NCBI RefSeq assembly: GCF_030815255.1
Contig: NZ_JAUSWN010000017.1
Span: forward strand, 1-64,000
DNA: 64,000 nt
Direction: 5' to 3'
From: Hathewaya limosa
GTDB taxonomy: Bacteria; Bacillota; Clostridia; Clostridiales; Clostridiaceae
Of this stretch, positions 8,892 to 16,475 are shown one piece after another. Numbering within the stretch: position 1 is the first letter of the stretch; the number at the start of each line of letters is the position of its first letter. The notes under the pieces were generated by a model that was not told the DNA's origin, ran no database searches, and was given only the letters and a program-made list of their open reading frames with translations. A program made the translations under genes and the position numbers.

Positions 8892-9191
8892 TTATTTTTG
8901 GTGGTTCCACGAAAATATTGTAGTGTATTTATCACCCCAATGTACTAAATCATCCTAAACCGAACCTGTAACCTTTCCACTGGTAGCAGTCTTGCTAAGA
9001 AGAGTTTTTCCGTTTCTAGTATATTTAAAAGAAGCATTTTTATAATCTGATTCTGAGTAATTCCATGCAGCTCCATCATATATGACTTGGATCGCTTCCT
9101 TTATTTTCTTTAAATCCCATATTTGCATAATAGCATTTATGAATTTATATGTCAATTTCAGAGTATTATGAAAATATTCTAAATAAAGCAT
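8892..9191 (-). pseudogene. Damaged bacteriocin-like peptide gene (lactococcin 972-like?)
   Basis: The frame from 9191 to a TAG at 8955-8957 contains GAAWNYSESDYKNASFKY and SKTATSGKV. After the TAG the same frame continues for 20 codons (HWGDKYTTIFSWNHQK) to a TAA at 8892. The W-N-Y start, S/T-rich middle and aromatic end recall lactococcin 972-type bacteriocins, and the ABC genes downstream fit. There is no signal peptide and no clear ribosome site at the ATG, so the 5' end is probably lost too. Alternatively the TAG ends a short, still functional peptide. Confidence 0.35.
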
Positions 9192-9265
9192 TAAGTAATT
9201 AATTTATGGCAGACAAGCTGAATATTATAGATATCATTTCCATAATATAGAGTAATAAATGACTT

Positions 9266-10042
9266 CTATACTATATAGTCCATTCCATCAAAGGCAAAAA
9301 TAATGTTTTCATATTTTGATTGAACATTTATATAATCATCATAACTTAATTGATAAAATTCTTCTATATGTGTAAAAATAGTTTTCTTTGGCATCAATTT
9401 ATTTATAATTCTAATATTATCATTTTTAAAAGAAGTTTTAGATGAAGAAATATTAGAATTGAAGTCACCTAAATTAATTATTAATAAGTCTAGATTATAT
9501 AATTCTTTTATTATAGGTATACAATTAGAGTGACAAGGACAATATAATACTTTTTTATTGTTTTTTATAATTAAAAATGCATAAGAAAAATTATTTAATA
9601 ATTTTATTCTTAATATAGTTAAATTATTAAATAATTGTGGTTTATTAGATTTTATTATTTTACAGTACCCTGACTCTTCAAAGTAAGAGAATATTGGATT
9701 CTTTTTATTTAAAAAATGTTCTATATTTTCTTCAGGCATAAATACATTTAATAAATTAACCTTATTCTTATTAAGTACTTCTATTATTCTACAACCAAGT
9801 GTATGGTCTGGGTGCCAATGACTGTAAAAAATATTTTTCACATAAGGTATATTATAAGTATTTAATTCTTCATTTATATCTTCGGGCGTATCAAATAGAA
9901 TTGCCTCATCATATAAAAATAAACTTTGACCTAATCTTTTGTAAGGACCACCCTTTTTCCTGGCTTCAATACAAATATTACAATTACAGCAAGCACGAGG
10001 AATTCTAATTGAGCCTCCAGTACCTAGAAATTTAAACTTCAT
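9266..10042 (-). CDS. MBL-fold metal-dependent hydrolase, PhnP-like
   Basis: A 258-residue metallo-beta-lactamase-fold protein. The metal motif SHWHPDH is at residues 74-80, and further ligands are likely in the C-P-C-H stretch near 170 and the FTHIEEF stretch near 225. The cysteine cluster at residues 18-24 (CCNCNIC) matches the extra zinc site of PhnP, the phosphodiesterase acting on cyclic phosphates in phosphonate use. There are no phosphonate genes here, so a different cyclic phosphodiester substrate is possible. GGAGG precedes the ATG. Confidence 0.8.
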   Translation of the reverse strand: MKFKFLGTGGSIRIPRACCNCNICIEARKKGGPYKRLGQSLFLYDEAILFDTPEDINEELNTYNIPYVKNIFYSHWHPDHTLGCRIIEVLNKNKVNLLNVFMPEENIEHFLNKKNPIFSYFEESGYCKIIKSNKPQLFNNLTILRIKLLNNFSYAFLIIKNNKKVLYCPCHSNCIPIIKELYNLDLLIINLGDFNSNISSSKTSFKNDNIRIINKLMPKKTIFTHIEEFYQLSYDDYINVQSKYENIIFAFDGMDYIV

Positions 10043-10309
10043 AAAATACCTCCTTTATATTCAATTAAACCAACTGTTTTACAAATAGTGTATGTACCTC
10101 TTTATCCTGTATTATATGCATATGTTAATAATCCTTCCATTTATTTAAATTATTAAAAAAATGTTTAATTACAATGAATAACTTGTTATTATTATGTTAT
10201 AATTCAAAAAAATATAAATAGAGGATGTTTGTTAGTAACAAATAAATTTACTGAATTAAACAACATTAATGATGGTATTAAGTAGTTTCATTAATAAGGG
10301 GTTGAAAAA
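10043..10309. other. Gene-free region
   Basis: AT-rich and stop-dense in every frame. It must hold the promoter of the minus-strand PhnP-like gene. A TTG-started run of 18 codons near 10230 (reading TNKFTELNNINDG) looks a little like a bacteriocin leader but lacks any core peptide. Confidence 0.3.
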
Positions 10310-10383
10310 ATGACTAAATTTTTAAAAATATTTTCTATGCCGTTATGTTTTTTATAATATTAGTAAGATTCGTGATAAAATAA
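10310..10383 (+). pseudogene. Tiny membrane peptide, apparently frameshifted
   Basis: An ATG with an upstream AAGGGG site starts MTKFLKIFSMPLCFL and stops. A shifted frame adds FFIILVRFVIK to a TAA at 10381. The joined product would be a one-helix peptide of about 25 residues. Evidence is thin. Confidence 0.2.
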
Positions 10384-10463
10384 ATTATGTATATAATAAT
10401 GTAACTGCTAATTTTACTCTAAGTTTAGTGTTATACAATCAATGAGAGTAAGGGGTATTTAAG

Positions 10464-10940
10464 TTGAAGACTATAGAAAAAATAATTCTTATATATTTCT
10501 TAATAATGATTACTGGAGGATGTATGGATGGCATTATAGATAAATTAAACATGCCTTATGCGTTTCAAGTGTTTTCTCAAACAATAGCAGTATTTCTTCA
10601 AACAATAATTATTATAAAATTAATTAAAGTATTTAGATTGAATAAAAAAGGAATATTTATATTATTTGGTTTAAGTATTATATTCATGCTTTTACTTAGT
10701 TTTGATATGGAAAGTTTTTTATCATATAGAGACATAGGGCTTTGGGGTAACCAATACCCGGAGAATATTAAACTTGTTTTAGAACTTGGGAATTTACCAT
10801 TTGTTAGTCTATTTGAGATACTAAAACAATATGGAATTTTAAAATTTAAATTTTTTATAATACCTGTTTATACATTTACAGTTATGATGATAGCTTTAAA
10901 TAGAGAGCATATAGAAAATTATATTGTAGGCAAAAGATAG
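10464..10940 (+). CDS. Membrane protein, unknown
   Basis: A 158-residue protein with about four transmembrane segments (roughly 5-22, 30-52, 62-80 and 125-145). The TTG start is supported by an AAGGGG site 7 bases upstream, an arrangement also used by other genes here. No family motif was recognised. The next gene, 195 bases on, is also a membrane protein. Confidence 0.55.
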   Translation: MKTIEKIILIYFLIMITGGCMDGIIDKLNMPYAFQVFSQTIAVFLQTIIIIKLIKVFRLNKKGIFILFGLSIIFMLLLSFDMESFLSYRDIGLWGNQYPENIKLVLELGNLPFVSLFEILKQYGILKFKFFIIPVYTFTVMMIALNREHIENYIVGKR

Positions 10941-11134
10941 AATAATTGTAAAAACAATCGGATAAAAAACATTGACTGTTAAATTATAGGGGTATAGCCT
11001 ATGATTTAGCTATCTTACAATTTTAGATGTTCATACAAAGGAAATCTTAAAGTATTTAAAGGTTTATAATTGGAGAATTTATGATAATTTAGAGTAGGTT
11101 ATAGTATAAGATACATCCTAAAGGAGAAACATTT

Positions 11135-11944
11135 ATGAACAATGGCTTAAATAAAAACTTGAAATATCCTTGGATTTTTTGTGCAATTGCATTATTAATT
11201 TATGAATGTATTTTTGGTGTGTTTGATTTTTATATAGGTTGTGTGATCTTGTTAAGTGTATTAGTGATTATGGATAATAACATAAATAAAAAATTCAAAT
11301 ATCTTTTGATTTTTTGTACAATCGCATTATTAATTTATGAATATATTTTTGGTGCACTTGATCTTTTTATAGGTTGGGAAATTCTATTGATTGTATTAGT
11401 GGTTATGGGTAATAACATAAATAAAAAATTCAAATATCTTTTTATTTTCTGTGCAATTGCATTATTAATTTATAAAGTTATTTTTAGTATACTGCCTAAT
11501 TTTTATATAGGTTGTATAATTTGTATAATTGCTTTAATAAGTATTTGGGGTAAATTGAGAAAACCATATGTAAAAGTACTTGTTACAATATTTGCTTTGT
11601 TAAGTTTGTTTATATACTGTTTGAAATGTCCTCGAGTATATAAATGGACCCTACATGCTAAAAATAATATTAATATAAAGATAGTAGGAAAGTTATATTC
11701 TAATTATTTACAACATGAAACCGACGCTTATTTTTATAAAGATAAAGAATTAATTGGAGTTAAGACAACAGATTATATTTGTGGTGAAAAATGTGATATA
11801 GACAAGATTGTAGAAATTAAAAAAATTAATGAAGATGTATTGTATATAATTGATGAGAGAATTATATTAGTTCAAAATACAAGAACAAATAAATTTGAGT
11901 TATATTCATCATTGTCTGAGTATATGAATCATTTTAATAAATAA
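11135..11944 (+). CDS. Membrane protein with three tandem 45-residue repeats
   Basis: The 269-residue product begins with three near-copies of a unit that starts NNINKKFKY and contains IALLIYE-IFG-IG. The units start at residues 2, 48 and 93. Each unit supplies two transmembrane helices, so the N-terminal half has about six, plus one or two more near 140-170. A soluble C-terminal domain (about 175-269) follows, containing a CGEKCDIDKIV stretch. Copies two and three are nearly identical in DNA, so the expansion is recent. AAAGGAGAAA precedes the ATG. Function unknown. Confidence 0.6.
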   Translation: MNNGLNKNLKYPWIFCAIALLIYECIFGVFDFYIGCVILLSVLVIMDNNINKKFKYLLIFCTIALLIYEYIFGALDLFIGWEILLIVLVVMGNNINKKFKYLFIFCAIALLIYKVIFSILPNFYIGCIICIIALISIWGKLRKPYVKVLVTIFALLSLFIYCLKCPRVYKWTLHAKNNINIKIVGKLYSNYLQHETDAYFYKDKELIGVKTTDYICGEKCDIDKIVEIKKINEDVLYIIDERIILVQNTRTNKFELYSSLSEYMNHFNK

Positions 11945-12073
11945 CAAATAGTGGTAAAATAGAAGGTCTATTTAGCTTGTTAAAAAACTCCATACAAACA
12001 GGATATAAATACTTCTTTTATAGCTCTATTAATTATTCAAGATGAAGAGATGAGAAAGAGGGGAAAAGAAGAA

Positions 12074-12304
12074 ATGAATTTAGAATTAAGTGAAAATGAG
12101 AAGGTAATGGAGTTCGTTTCATTTTGTATAGAGAGTTTTAAGGTGAAATTTAATATGAAGGGTAAGGATGTAGCAAATCTATTTTATAAAAGTGGTGTGA
12201 TAGATTTTCTTATTGAGAGTTATGAATTACTTCATACTCAAGGATCAGAATATATTATATCTGAAATACAACTTTTTCTAGAGAATAGGGGTTATAAGTT
12301 ATGA
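12074..12304 (+). CDS. DUF3791 family protein
   Basis: The core (ENEKVMEFVSFCIESFK, then a GKDVANLFYKSGVIDFLIE stretch) matches DUF3791, small proteins found beside DUF3990 genes in clostridia. I prefer the ATG at 12074, where family members begin and a GAGGGG site lies upstream; 12050 would add eight basic residues. Its stop overlaps the start of the DUF3990 remnant (ATGA). The pairing suggests a toxin-antitoxin-like module, with this as the non-toxic partner; that role is inferred. Confidence 0.7.
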   Translation: MNLELSENEKVMEFVSFCIESFKVKFNMKGKDVANLFYKSGVIDFLIESYELLHTQGSEYIISEIQLFLENRGYKL

Positions 12305-12339
12305 TACTTTATCATGGAAGTAGTGTAGGTGAGGTGTAA
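12301..12339 (+). pseudogene. DUF3990 gene reduced to its first 12 codons
   Basis: The ATG overlaps the upstream stop and the frame reads MILYHGSSVGEV then TAA. MILYHGSS is the usual start of DUF3990 proteins, which are ADP-ribosyltransferase-like and normally about 150-170 residues. The rest of the gene is missing and the second partner starts two bases after the stop, so a clean internal deletion is likely. Confidence 0.6.
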
Positions 12340-12341
12340 TT

Positions 12342-12572
12342 ATGACATTGCCTAAAGTAACACAGGATAATGTACATTTGTTTATACCATTAAAAGCAGC
12401 AATGGTTTCTGAAAGATTTGCGAGGAAACATGGAATTTCTGAAAAAGATGCCTTATTAAAGTTTTATAATTCAAGAACTTATGATAATTTAGAGCGTGAA
12501 GATACTAAGTTATGGTATGAAGGTGTAAACTATCTTTACATGGAATTAGAAAATGAGAAAAAAGAAAAATAA
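12342..12572 (+). CDS. DUF3791-like second partner protein
   Basis: A 76-residue helical protein with LKAAMVSERFARKHGISEKDALLKFYNSRTY split by a predicted turn, and an ending in TKLWYEGVNYLYMELE. This resembles the second small protein found in DUF3791-DUF3990 loci. AGGTG lies seven bases before the ATG. With the DUF3990 gene deleted, it is probably an orphan antitoxin-like protein. Confidence 0.65.
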   Translation: MTLPKVTQDNVHLFIPLKAAMVSERFARKHGISEKDALLKFYNSRTYDNLEREDTKLWYEGVNYLYMELENEKKEK

Positions 12573-12632
12573 AATATATTAGATAAAATGCTTATACATT
12601 TTTACTTATCCGCTCCAAGTATTCACGTAAAG

Positions 12633-12681
12633 CCCCTATCGCACAAAGGTAGCATATAGTATTCCCTTTGTGTCATAGGGG
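12633..12681. terminator. Imperfect hairpin terminator
   Basis: The arms CCCCTAT..CACAAAGG and CCTTTGTG..ATAGGGG pair around a loop of about 16 bases and are followed by ATTTTT on the plus strand. It ends the DUF3791 operon. Confidence 0.6.
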
Positions 12682-12695
12682 ATTTTTAAAAGGAA

Positions 12696-12757
12696 TGTTT
12701 GGACAAGCGTATAAGTTAAAAGACACTCATAAGCTAGTCCAAACAATAGAGTTTTTT
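12696..12757. terminator. Second hairpin terminator between convergent genes
   Basis: TGTTTGGAC (12696-12704) pairs with GTCCAAACA (12737-12745), with weaker inner pairing, and is followed by a T run (12752-12757). It probably acts on both strands, since the endolysin gene converges from the right. Confidence 0.6.
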
Positions 12758-12773
12758 AAAAAAATTTTTAAAT

Positions 12774-13379
12774 TTATATTTTTAATACTTGATTAGGGTA
12801 TATTAAGTCTGATACAAGACTATTTTTTTGTTTTAAACTTTGTACTGTTGTATTAAATCTTCTTGAAATACCCCATAGAGTGTCACCTTTTTTTACTTTG
12901 TAGGTTTTATTAGCTGTACTATTATTAGGCTTATTTAAGGCTAGCTTAATATTATATAGGGGGTAGAGTGCACCAGGACAATTAGTGGAATTAACTTCTT
13001 TATGTCCTTTAACAGACCCTACGGTATATTTACCGAGTAGGTATTTGCATAGATCAATAATTGCTTTTTTTTGAGCCTCTGGCATAACTTCTTTCATAAA
13101 GTTACCTTGGGCACATATTCCAATGCTTGTATTATTGTTGCCATAGGCATGAGCTCCAATGGCTCCTTCTGGTCTACCACGATATATTCTTCCGTTTTTA
13201 TTAACTACAAAATGGTAGCCAACACCTGCCCAGCCTAAAGTATTTTTATGATAATTATGTGCATCATAAACGGTCCATGTAGGGTGTTGCATATGATGCA
13301 ACACTATAAGATTTGTTTTCTTCCTATAGGAAAGATTTCTAAACTTTAAATTGGTTTCTATAATATTAATTTTCCTCAC
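12774..13379 (-). CDS. N-acetylmuramoyl-L-alanine amidase with LysM domain (phage-type endolysin)
   Basis: A 201-residue peptidoglycan hydrolase. Residues 20-140 form an Amidase_2/PGRP domain with zinc ligands H29 (in VLHHM), H126 (GHKEV) and C134 (TNCPG). Residues 159-201 are one LysM cell-wall-binding domain (KVKKGDTLWGISRRF). There is no signal peptide, so release depends on a holin; the gene just upstream encodes one. The pair is a phage or bacteriocin lysis cassette left without other phage genes. Confidence 0.9.
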   Translation of the reverse strand: MRKINIIETNLKFRNLSYRKKTNLIVLHHMQHPTWTVYDAHNYHKNTLGWAGVGYHFVVNKNGRIYRGRPEGAIGAHAYGNNNTSIGICAQGNFMKEVMPEAQKKAIIDLCKYLLGKYTVGSVKGHKEVNSTNCPGALYPLYNIKLALNKPNNSTANKTYKVKKGDTLWGISRRFNTTVQSLKQKNSLVSDLIYPNQVLKI

Positions 13380-13388
13380 TCCTTCATA

Positions 13389-13440
13389 ATCTATAATCTT
13401 TTATCTATCATTTATCATCTATAATCTGTCATTTATCATC
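13389..13440. repeat. Imperfect tandem repeat between holin and endolysin
   Basis: Two diverged copies of TCTATAATCT..ATCATTTATCA lie between the two lysis genes. The unit has about 21-28 bases with a small insertion in one copy. Possibly slippage. Confidence 0.5.
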
Positions 13441-13669
13441 TGAGTTCGCTTATTACTGCATTTTTAACGTCTTTCACGTCTTTTTTTATCTCATGCATGG
13501 TATCTAGTTTGGCACTTAGACTAGATATAATGTTTTGGTAATTTTCTTCTCTTTTTTCCTGCTTTAGATCTCTTCGTTCCTGGGCTTTTAGAATATAGAA
13601 TATTAATCCTACACTTAAAGCTGCCCAGATTCCTTGAGATGAAGCAAGTTTGAAAAGTTCATTTTCCAT
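13436..13669 (-). CDS. uviB: UviB/BhlA-type holin
   Basis: A 77-residue protein with one N-terminal membrane helix (about 12-28, in IWAALSVGLIFYILKAQERR), then a charged coiled region. This is the pattern of the UviB/BhlA family, holin-like proteins linked to bacteriocin release in C. perfringens. AGGAGG precedes the ATG. It is followed by the endolysin 57 bases downstream, so they act as a lysis pair. Confidence 0.85.
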   Translation of the reverse strand: MENELFKLASSQGIWAALSVGLIFYILKAQERRDLKQEKREENYQNIISSLSAKLDTMHEIKKDVKDVKNAVISELR

Positions 13670-13826
13670 AAGATCACCTCCTACACTTATATATGAAGAA
13701 GGAGAGAGTATTTTATTTTTTGAATATGTTTATTTTAGGAAATATATATAAACATTTATGACGTCATAAACTTTATTAATCCTATAACAAATACGATTTT
13801 TTTAATCTTAGGACAATTTAGACCAC

Positions 13827-13851
13827 AATATATAATATTTGGTATATAGTA
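13827..13851 (+). repeat. 25-base repeat with a TATAAT box, copy 1
   Basis: AATATATAATATTTGGTATA and five more bases recur at 14573-14597 with one mismatch (24 of 25). Each copy contains TATAAT and lies upstream of a gene (VanZ-like; ABC transporter). It could be a duplicated promoter region. Confidence 0.5.
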
Positions 13852-13941
13852 AAAGAATTATATAACTTAGCAGAACAAAACATTATTAAAGGGGAGAAAG
13901 GATGTTATCGAATTGTATACTTAACAAAGAAGGGGTATTAA
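13852..13941 (+). pseudogene. C-terminal remnant, possibly of a winged-helix regulator
   Basis: A frame of 29 codons reads ELYNLAEQNIIKGEKGCYRI then VYLTKKGY and stops. It resembles the recognition-helix and wing end of small DNA-binding regulators. Its stop lies immediately before the TTG of the VanZ-like gene. There is no start codon. Confidence 0.35.
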
Positions 13942-14271
13942 TTGGATATATTTACTTACGGATTTAACAAATATAGTTTTATAAATATTTTTGGAAATAT
14001 ATTATTATTAACTCCATTACCAATACTTCTATATTTTAATGACTCTTTAAATAAAGTAAATAGCTTAAAAAAAGTTATACTTATTTGCTTTAGTATTTCT
14101 TTAGGAATAGAAATACTTCAATATTTACAATGTTATTTTAATATAGCATTCATTCCTCGAGGTTCAGATATATTAGATTTAATTTTTAATGTGTTTGGTG
14201 GCATTATTGGATATTTTACCATGAATATATATATTAAATTAAAAATTTATATAAAAAATAACAAGGTTTAA
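13942..14271 (+). CDS. VanZ-like family protein, short
   Basis: A 109-residue membrane protein with the VanZ core: NIFGNILLLTPLPILL (about 16-31), a second helix with EILQYLQCYF (about 54-64), and DILDLIFNVFGGIIGYF (about 76-92). Typical members have 140-200 residues and one more N-terminal helix, so this is short or N-terminally trimmed. The TTG start has an AAGGGG site. VanZ proteins are linked to lipid II-directed antibiotic tolerance in some loci; the role here is unknown. Confidence 0.75.
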   Translation: MDIFTYGFNKYSFINIFGNILLLTPLPILLYFNDSLNKVNSLKKVILICFSISLGIEILQYLQCYFNIAFIPRGSDILDLIFNVFGGIIGYFTMNIYIKLKIYIKNNKV

Positions 14272-14290
14272 TATAGCCTTGTTATTTTTT
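14257..14290 (+). terminator. Terminator after the VanZ-like gene
   Basis: AATAACAAGG pairs with CCTTGTTATT and is followed by a T run. The stop codon of the gene lies inside the hairpin. Nearly the same hairpin ends the gene at 52388 (52453-52486). Confidence 0.75.
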
Positions 14291-14310
14291 AAAGTAATGA
14301 GGTGTAATAA

Positions 14311-14562
14311 TCAAATTGAAAAAGTTTTTAAAGAAACACTTATCAAAGATTTTTTTTGTATTATTTTTCTATTTTCATTCATTTTATAATACATCTTAAA
14401 ACACATTAAAATTACTATTAATGCATTGGCAATACAATAATATATAACTATAGTATCATTTTCTATAAGTAAAATCATTACAAGACATATAATTGAAATT
14501 AAAAGTTGAATATATCCTATGATAAAAGAATTTAACTTAAATAATTCTAAATATTGTGAAAA
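14311..14562 (-). pseudogene. Membrane protein remnant without a start
   Basis: The minus strand is open for 83 codons and encodes two clear transmembrane helices (IGYIQLLISIICLVMILL and CIANALIVILMCFKMYY). The frame begins right after a stop with no start codon; an internal ATG would leave 55 residues. Probably a decayed gene. Confidence 0.35.
14316..14399 (+). pseudogene. 5' remnant of the gene found intact at 47038
   Basis: A TTG with an upstream GAGGTG starts LKKFLKKHLSKIFFVLFF and stops after 27 codons. The intact protein at 47038 starts MKFIKKHSAKIFFVLFF. Both lie upstream of a fused ABC transporter, so this is the stump of a paralogous accessory gene. Confidence 0.55.
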
Positions 14563-14572
14563 TTACTGCAAT

Positions 14573-14597
14573 AATATATAATATTTGTTATATAGTA
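14573..14597 (+). promoter_or_regulatory. 25-base repeat with a TATAAT box, copy 2
   Basis: Differs by one base from 13827-13851 and lies 54 bases before the ABC transporter gene. The TATAAT inside it is a plausible -10 box; no convincing -35 is seen. Confidence 0.35.
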
Positions 14598-14650
14598 GCA
14601 AACATAAGTTTATTAATTTATATTTTTAATCTAATAAAGGATGGAAATCA

Positions 14651-16384
14651 ATGAAAAAAGAATATTTAATGAAATTATTAAAACCATTACTACCAAAATA
14701 TATTATTGCTATTTTTATAGGGTTACTACTTAATGTTTTTATAGTAGGATCAACCTTTATATCAAAGTTTCTTTTAGATAATGTATTACCATCAAAAGAT
14801 ATGTCCGCATTAGTAATATTTGTATTGAGTTATCTTGCTTTTTATATATTAAAAAATATAACATCATTTTTAAAAGAATTTTTATTTTCAAAATTTGGAT
14901 ATAAAATTCTTTATGATATAAGAGATAACATATTTTCATCTATTATTATGAAGTTTGACTTTACTTCTTTTTCATCACAAAAGCAAGGATATATTATAAC
15001 GCTATTTAGAGATTGGATAAATTCTATTAGTTGGTTTTTATCTAATATCCTTTTAAATACAATTACAGAATGTATTTTACTTGTAATAGGCGTAATAATT
15101 TTAGGGAAAACAAATATAAAAATGCTCTGTATTACCATTATGATTTTACCGATCTATGGTCTTCTTTATTTTCTCTTTAACTCTAAAATAAGAAAAACTA
15201 GAATGGCAATGATGGATAAAGATGCTGAAGTTACACAAAACCTTAAAGAATCTTTAGACAGTATTAAAGAGATACGAATTTTTAATACAGAAAATATATT
15301 TATTAAAAAATACAATTTGATTCAGGGGGATTTTAGCAAACATGGTATTAACTATGCCATTATCACTTCAATCTATGATAGTTTAGCAAATGTTATAAGT
15401 GTTTTAGGTAATATTGTAGTTCTATATTATGGAGGAATAGAAGTCTTTAAAGGTACAATGACAATAGGAACATTAATATCTCTAAATTTACTTGTTTCCT
15501 TATTATATAGTCCAATAGAAAGAATTATTAATTTTAATAGATTACTACAAGTATTTAAAATTGAATTTGATAAACTTAATAAATTTATGAAAGATAATGT
15601 CTCTAATACTAATCCAAAATTAAATACTAATTATGTATCTTATTACGATTATCATAAGGAGAATAAAGATATTCTCTTAAAGTTAGACAAAGTATCTTTT
15701 AAATATGAGGAGTTACAAATACTAAAAAACATAGATTTAACCATAAAAAAGGGTTGCACATATGCAGTTGTTGGTGAAAATGGTTGTGGGAAATCAACCT
15801 TAATTAATATAATAACAGGTTTATTAGTTCCTAGTAGTGGAAACATCTTTATTAATGGTATGAATATACATGAAGACCTATGTAAATTTAGAGCTCAAAT
15901 AGGGTATGTTCCACAAGATACGTTTTTATTAAATGATTCTATTATAAATAACATTACATTTGGAAGAAAAAATCATTCAAAATACAGTATAGAAGAACTA
16001 TTAAACATATGCACTATAAATAATATTATGGGAAAAGATTCATTTGATTTAAACACAACTATTGGTGAAAAAGGTAATAAACTATCTGGAGGTCAAAAGC
16101 AAAAAGTTGCTTTATGTAGAGCATTATATACTAATCCCAAATTACTTATTATTGATGAAGGTACTTGTAACACCGATTCAGATTCAGAAAATAGAATTAT
16201 TGAAAATATCAAAAAAGCCTTTCCTGAAATATCAATACTATTAGTTTCTCACAGATTATCAACTATTAAATTATCTGATGAAATTCTTGTTCTAAAAGAC
16301 TGTGCAATTATTGAAAAAGGTGTTATAGAAGATTTGCATAAGGATAGTTCTTATTTTTATAAGATGTTTTCAACTGAAGAATAA
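14651..16384 (+). CDS. Fused ABC transporter (membrane + ATPase), exporter type
   Basis: A 577-residue half-transporter that would dimerise in the membrane. Residues 15-300 hold six transmembrane helices; the ATPase domain follows, with Walker A GENGCGKST from about residue 375, LSGGQKQ near 478, Walker B LLIIDEG near 498 and the switch histidine in LVSHRLST. All catalytic residues are present. The stump of a small accessory gene precedes it, as for the ABC gene at 47.5 kb. Likely a peptide or drug exporter; no peptidase domain and no precursor peptide were seen. Confidence 0.88.
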   Translation: MKKEYLMKLLKPLLPKYIIAIFIGLLLNVFIVGSTFISKFLLDNVLPSKDMSALVIFVLSYLAFYILKNITSFLKEFLFSKFGYKILYDIRDNIFSSIIMKFDFTSFSSQKQGYIITLFRDWINSISWFLSNILLNTITECILLVIGVIILGKTNIKMLCITIMILPIYGLLYFLFNSKIRKTRMAMMDKDAEVTQNLKESLDSIKEIRIFNTENIFIKKYNLIQGDFSKHGINYAIITSIYDSLANVISVLGNIVVLYYGGIEVFKGTMTIGTLISLNLLVSLLYSPIERIINFNRLLQVFKIEFDKLNKFMKDNVSNTNPKLNTNYVSYYDYHKENKDILLKLDKVSFKYEELQILKNIDLTIKKGCTYAVVGENGCGKSTLINIITGLLVPSSGNIFINGMNIHEDLCKFRAQIGYVPQDTFLLNDSIINNITFGRKNHSKYSIEELLNICTINNIMGKDSFDLNTTIGEKGNKLSGGQKQKVALCRALYTNPKLLIIDEGTCNTDSDSENRIIENIKKAFPEISILLVSHRLSTIKLSDEILVLKDCAIIEKGVIEDLHKDSSYFYKMFSTEE

Positions 16385-16475
16385 TATACTTATGTAAAAA
16401 CTGGTAACTTCATGATCTTTTTCATTATAAAAAATTTAGGCGTAATACTTTTAAAGAGGGGGATGAAAATATAAA

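Noticed and set aside
10228..10290. TTG-started 18-codon frame (TNKFTELNNINDG) resembling a bacteriocin leader
   Set aside because: It stops without a core peptide or a Gly-Gly site, and the resemblance is too short to separate from chance.
13380..13440. Tandem ATCTATAATC-like repeats as a CRISPR
   Set aside because: Only two diverged copies without spacers of equal size, and no cas genes nearby.
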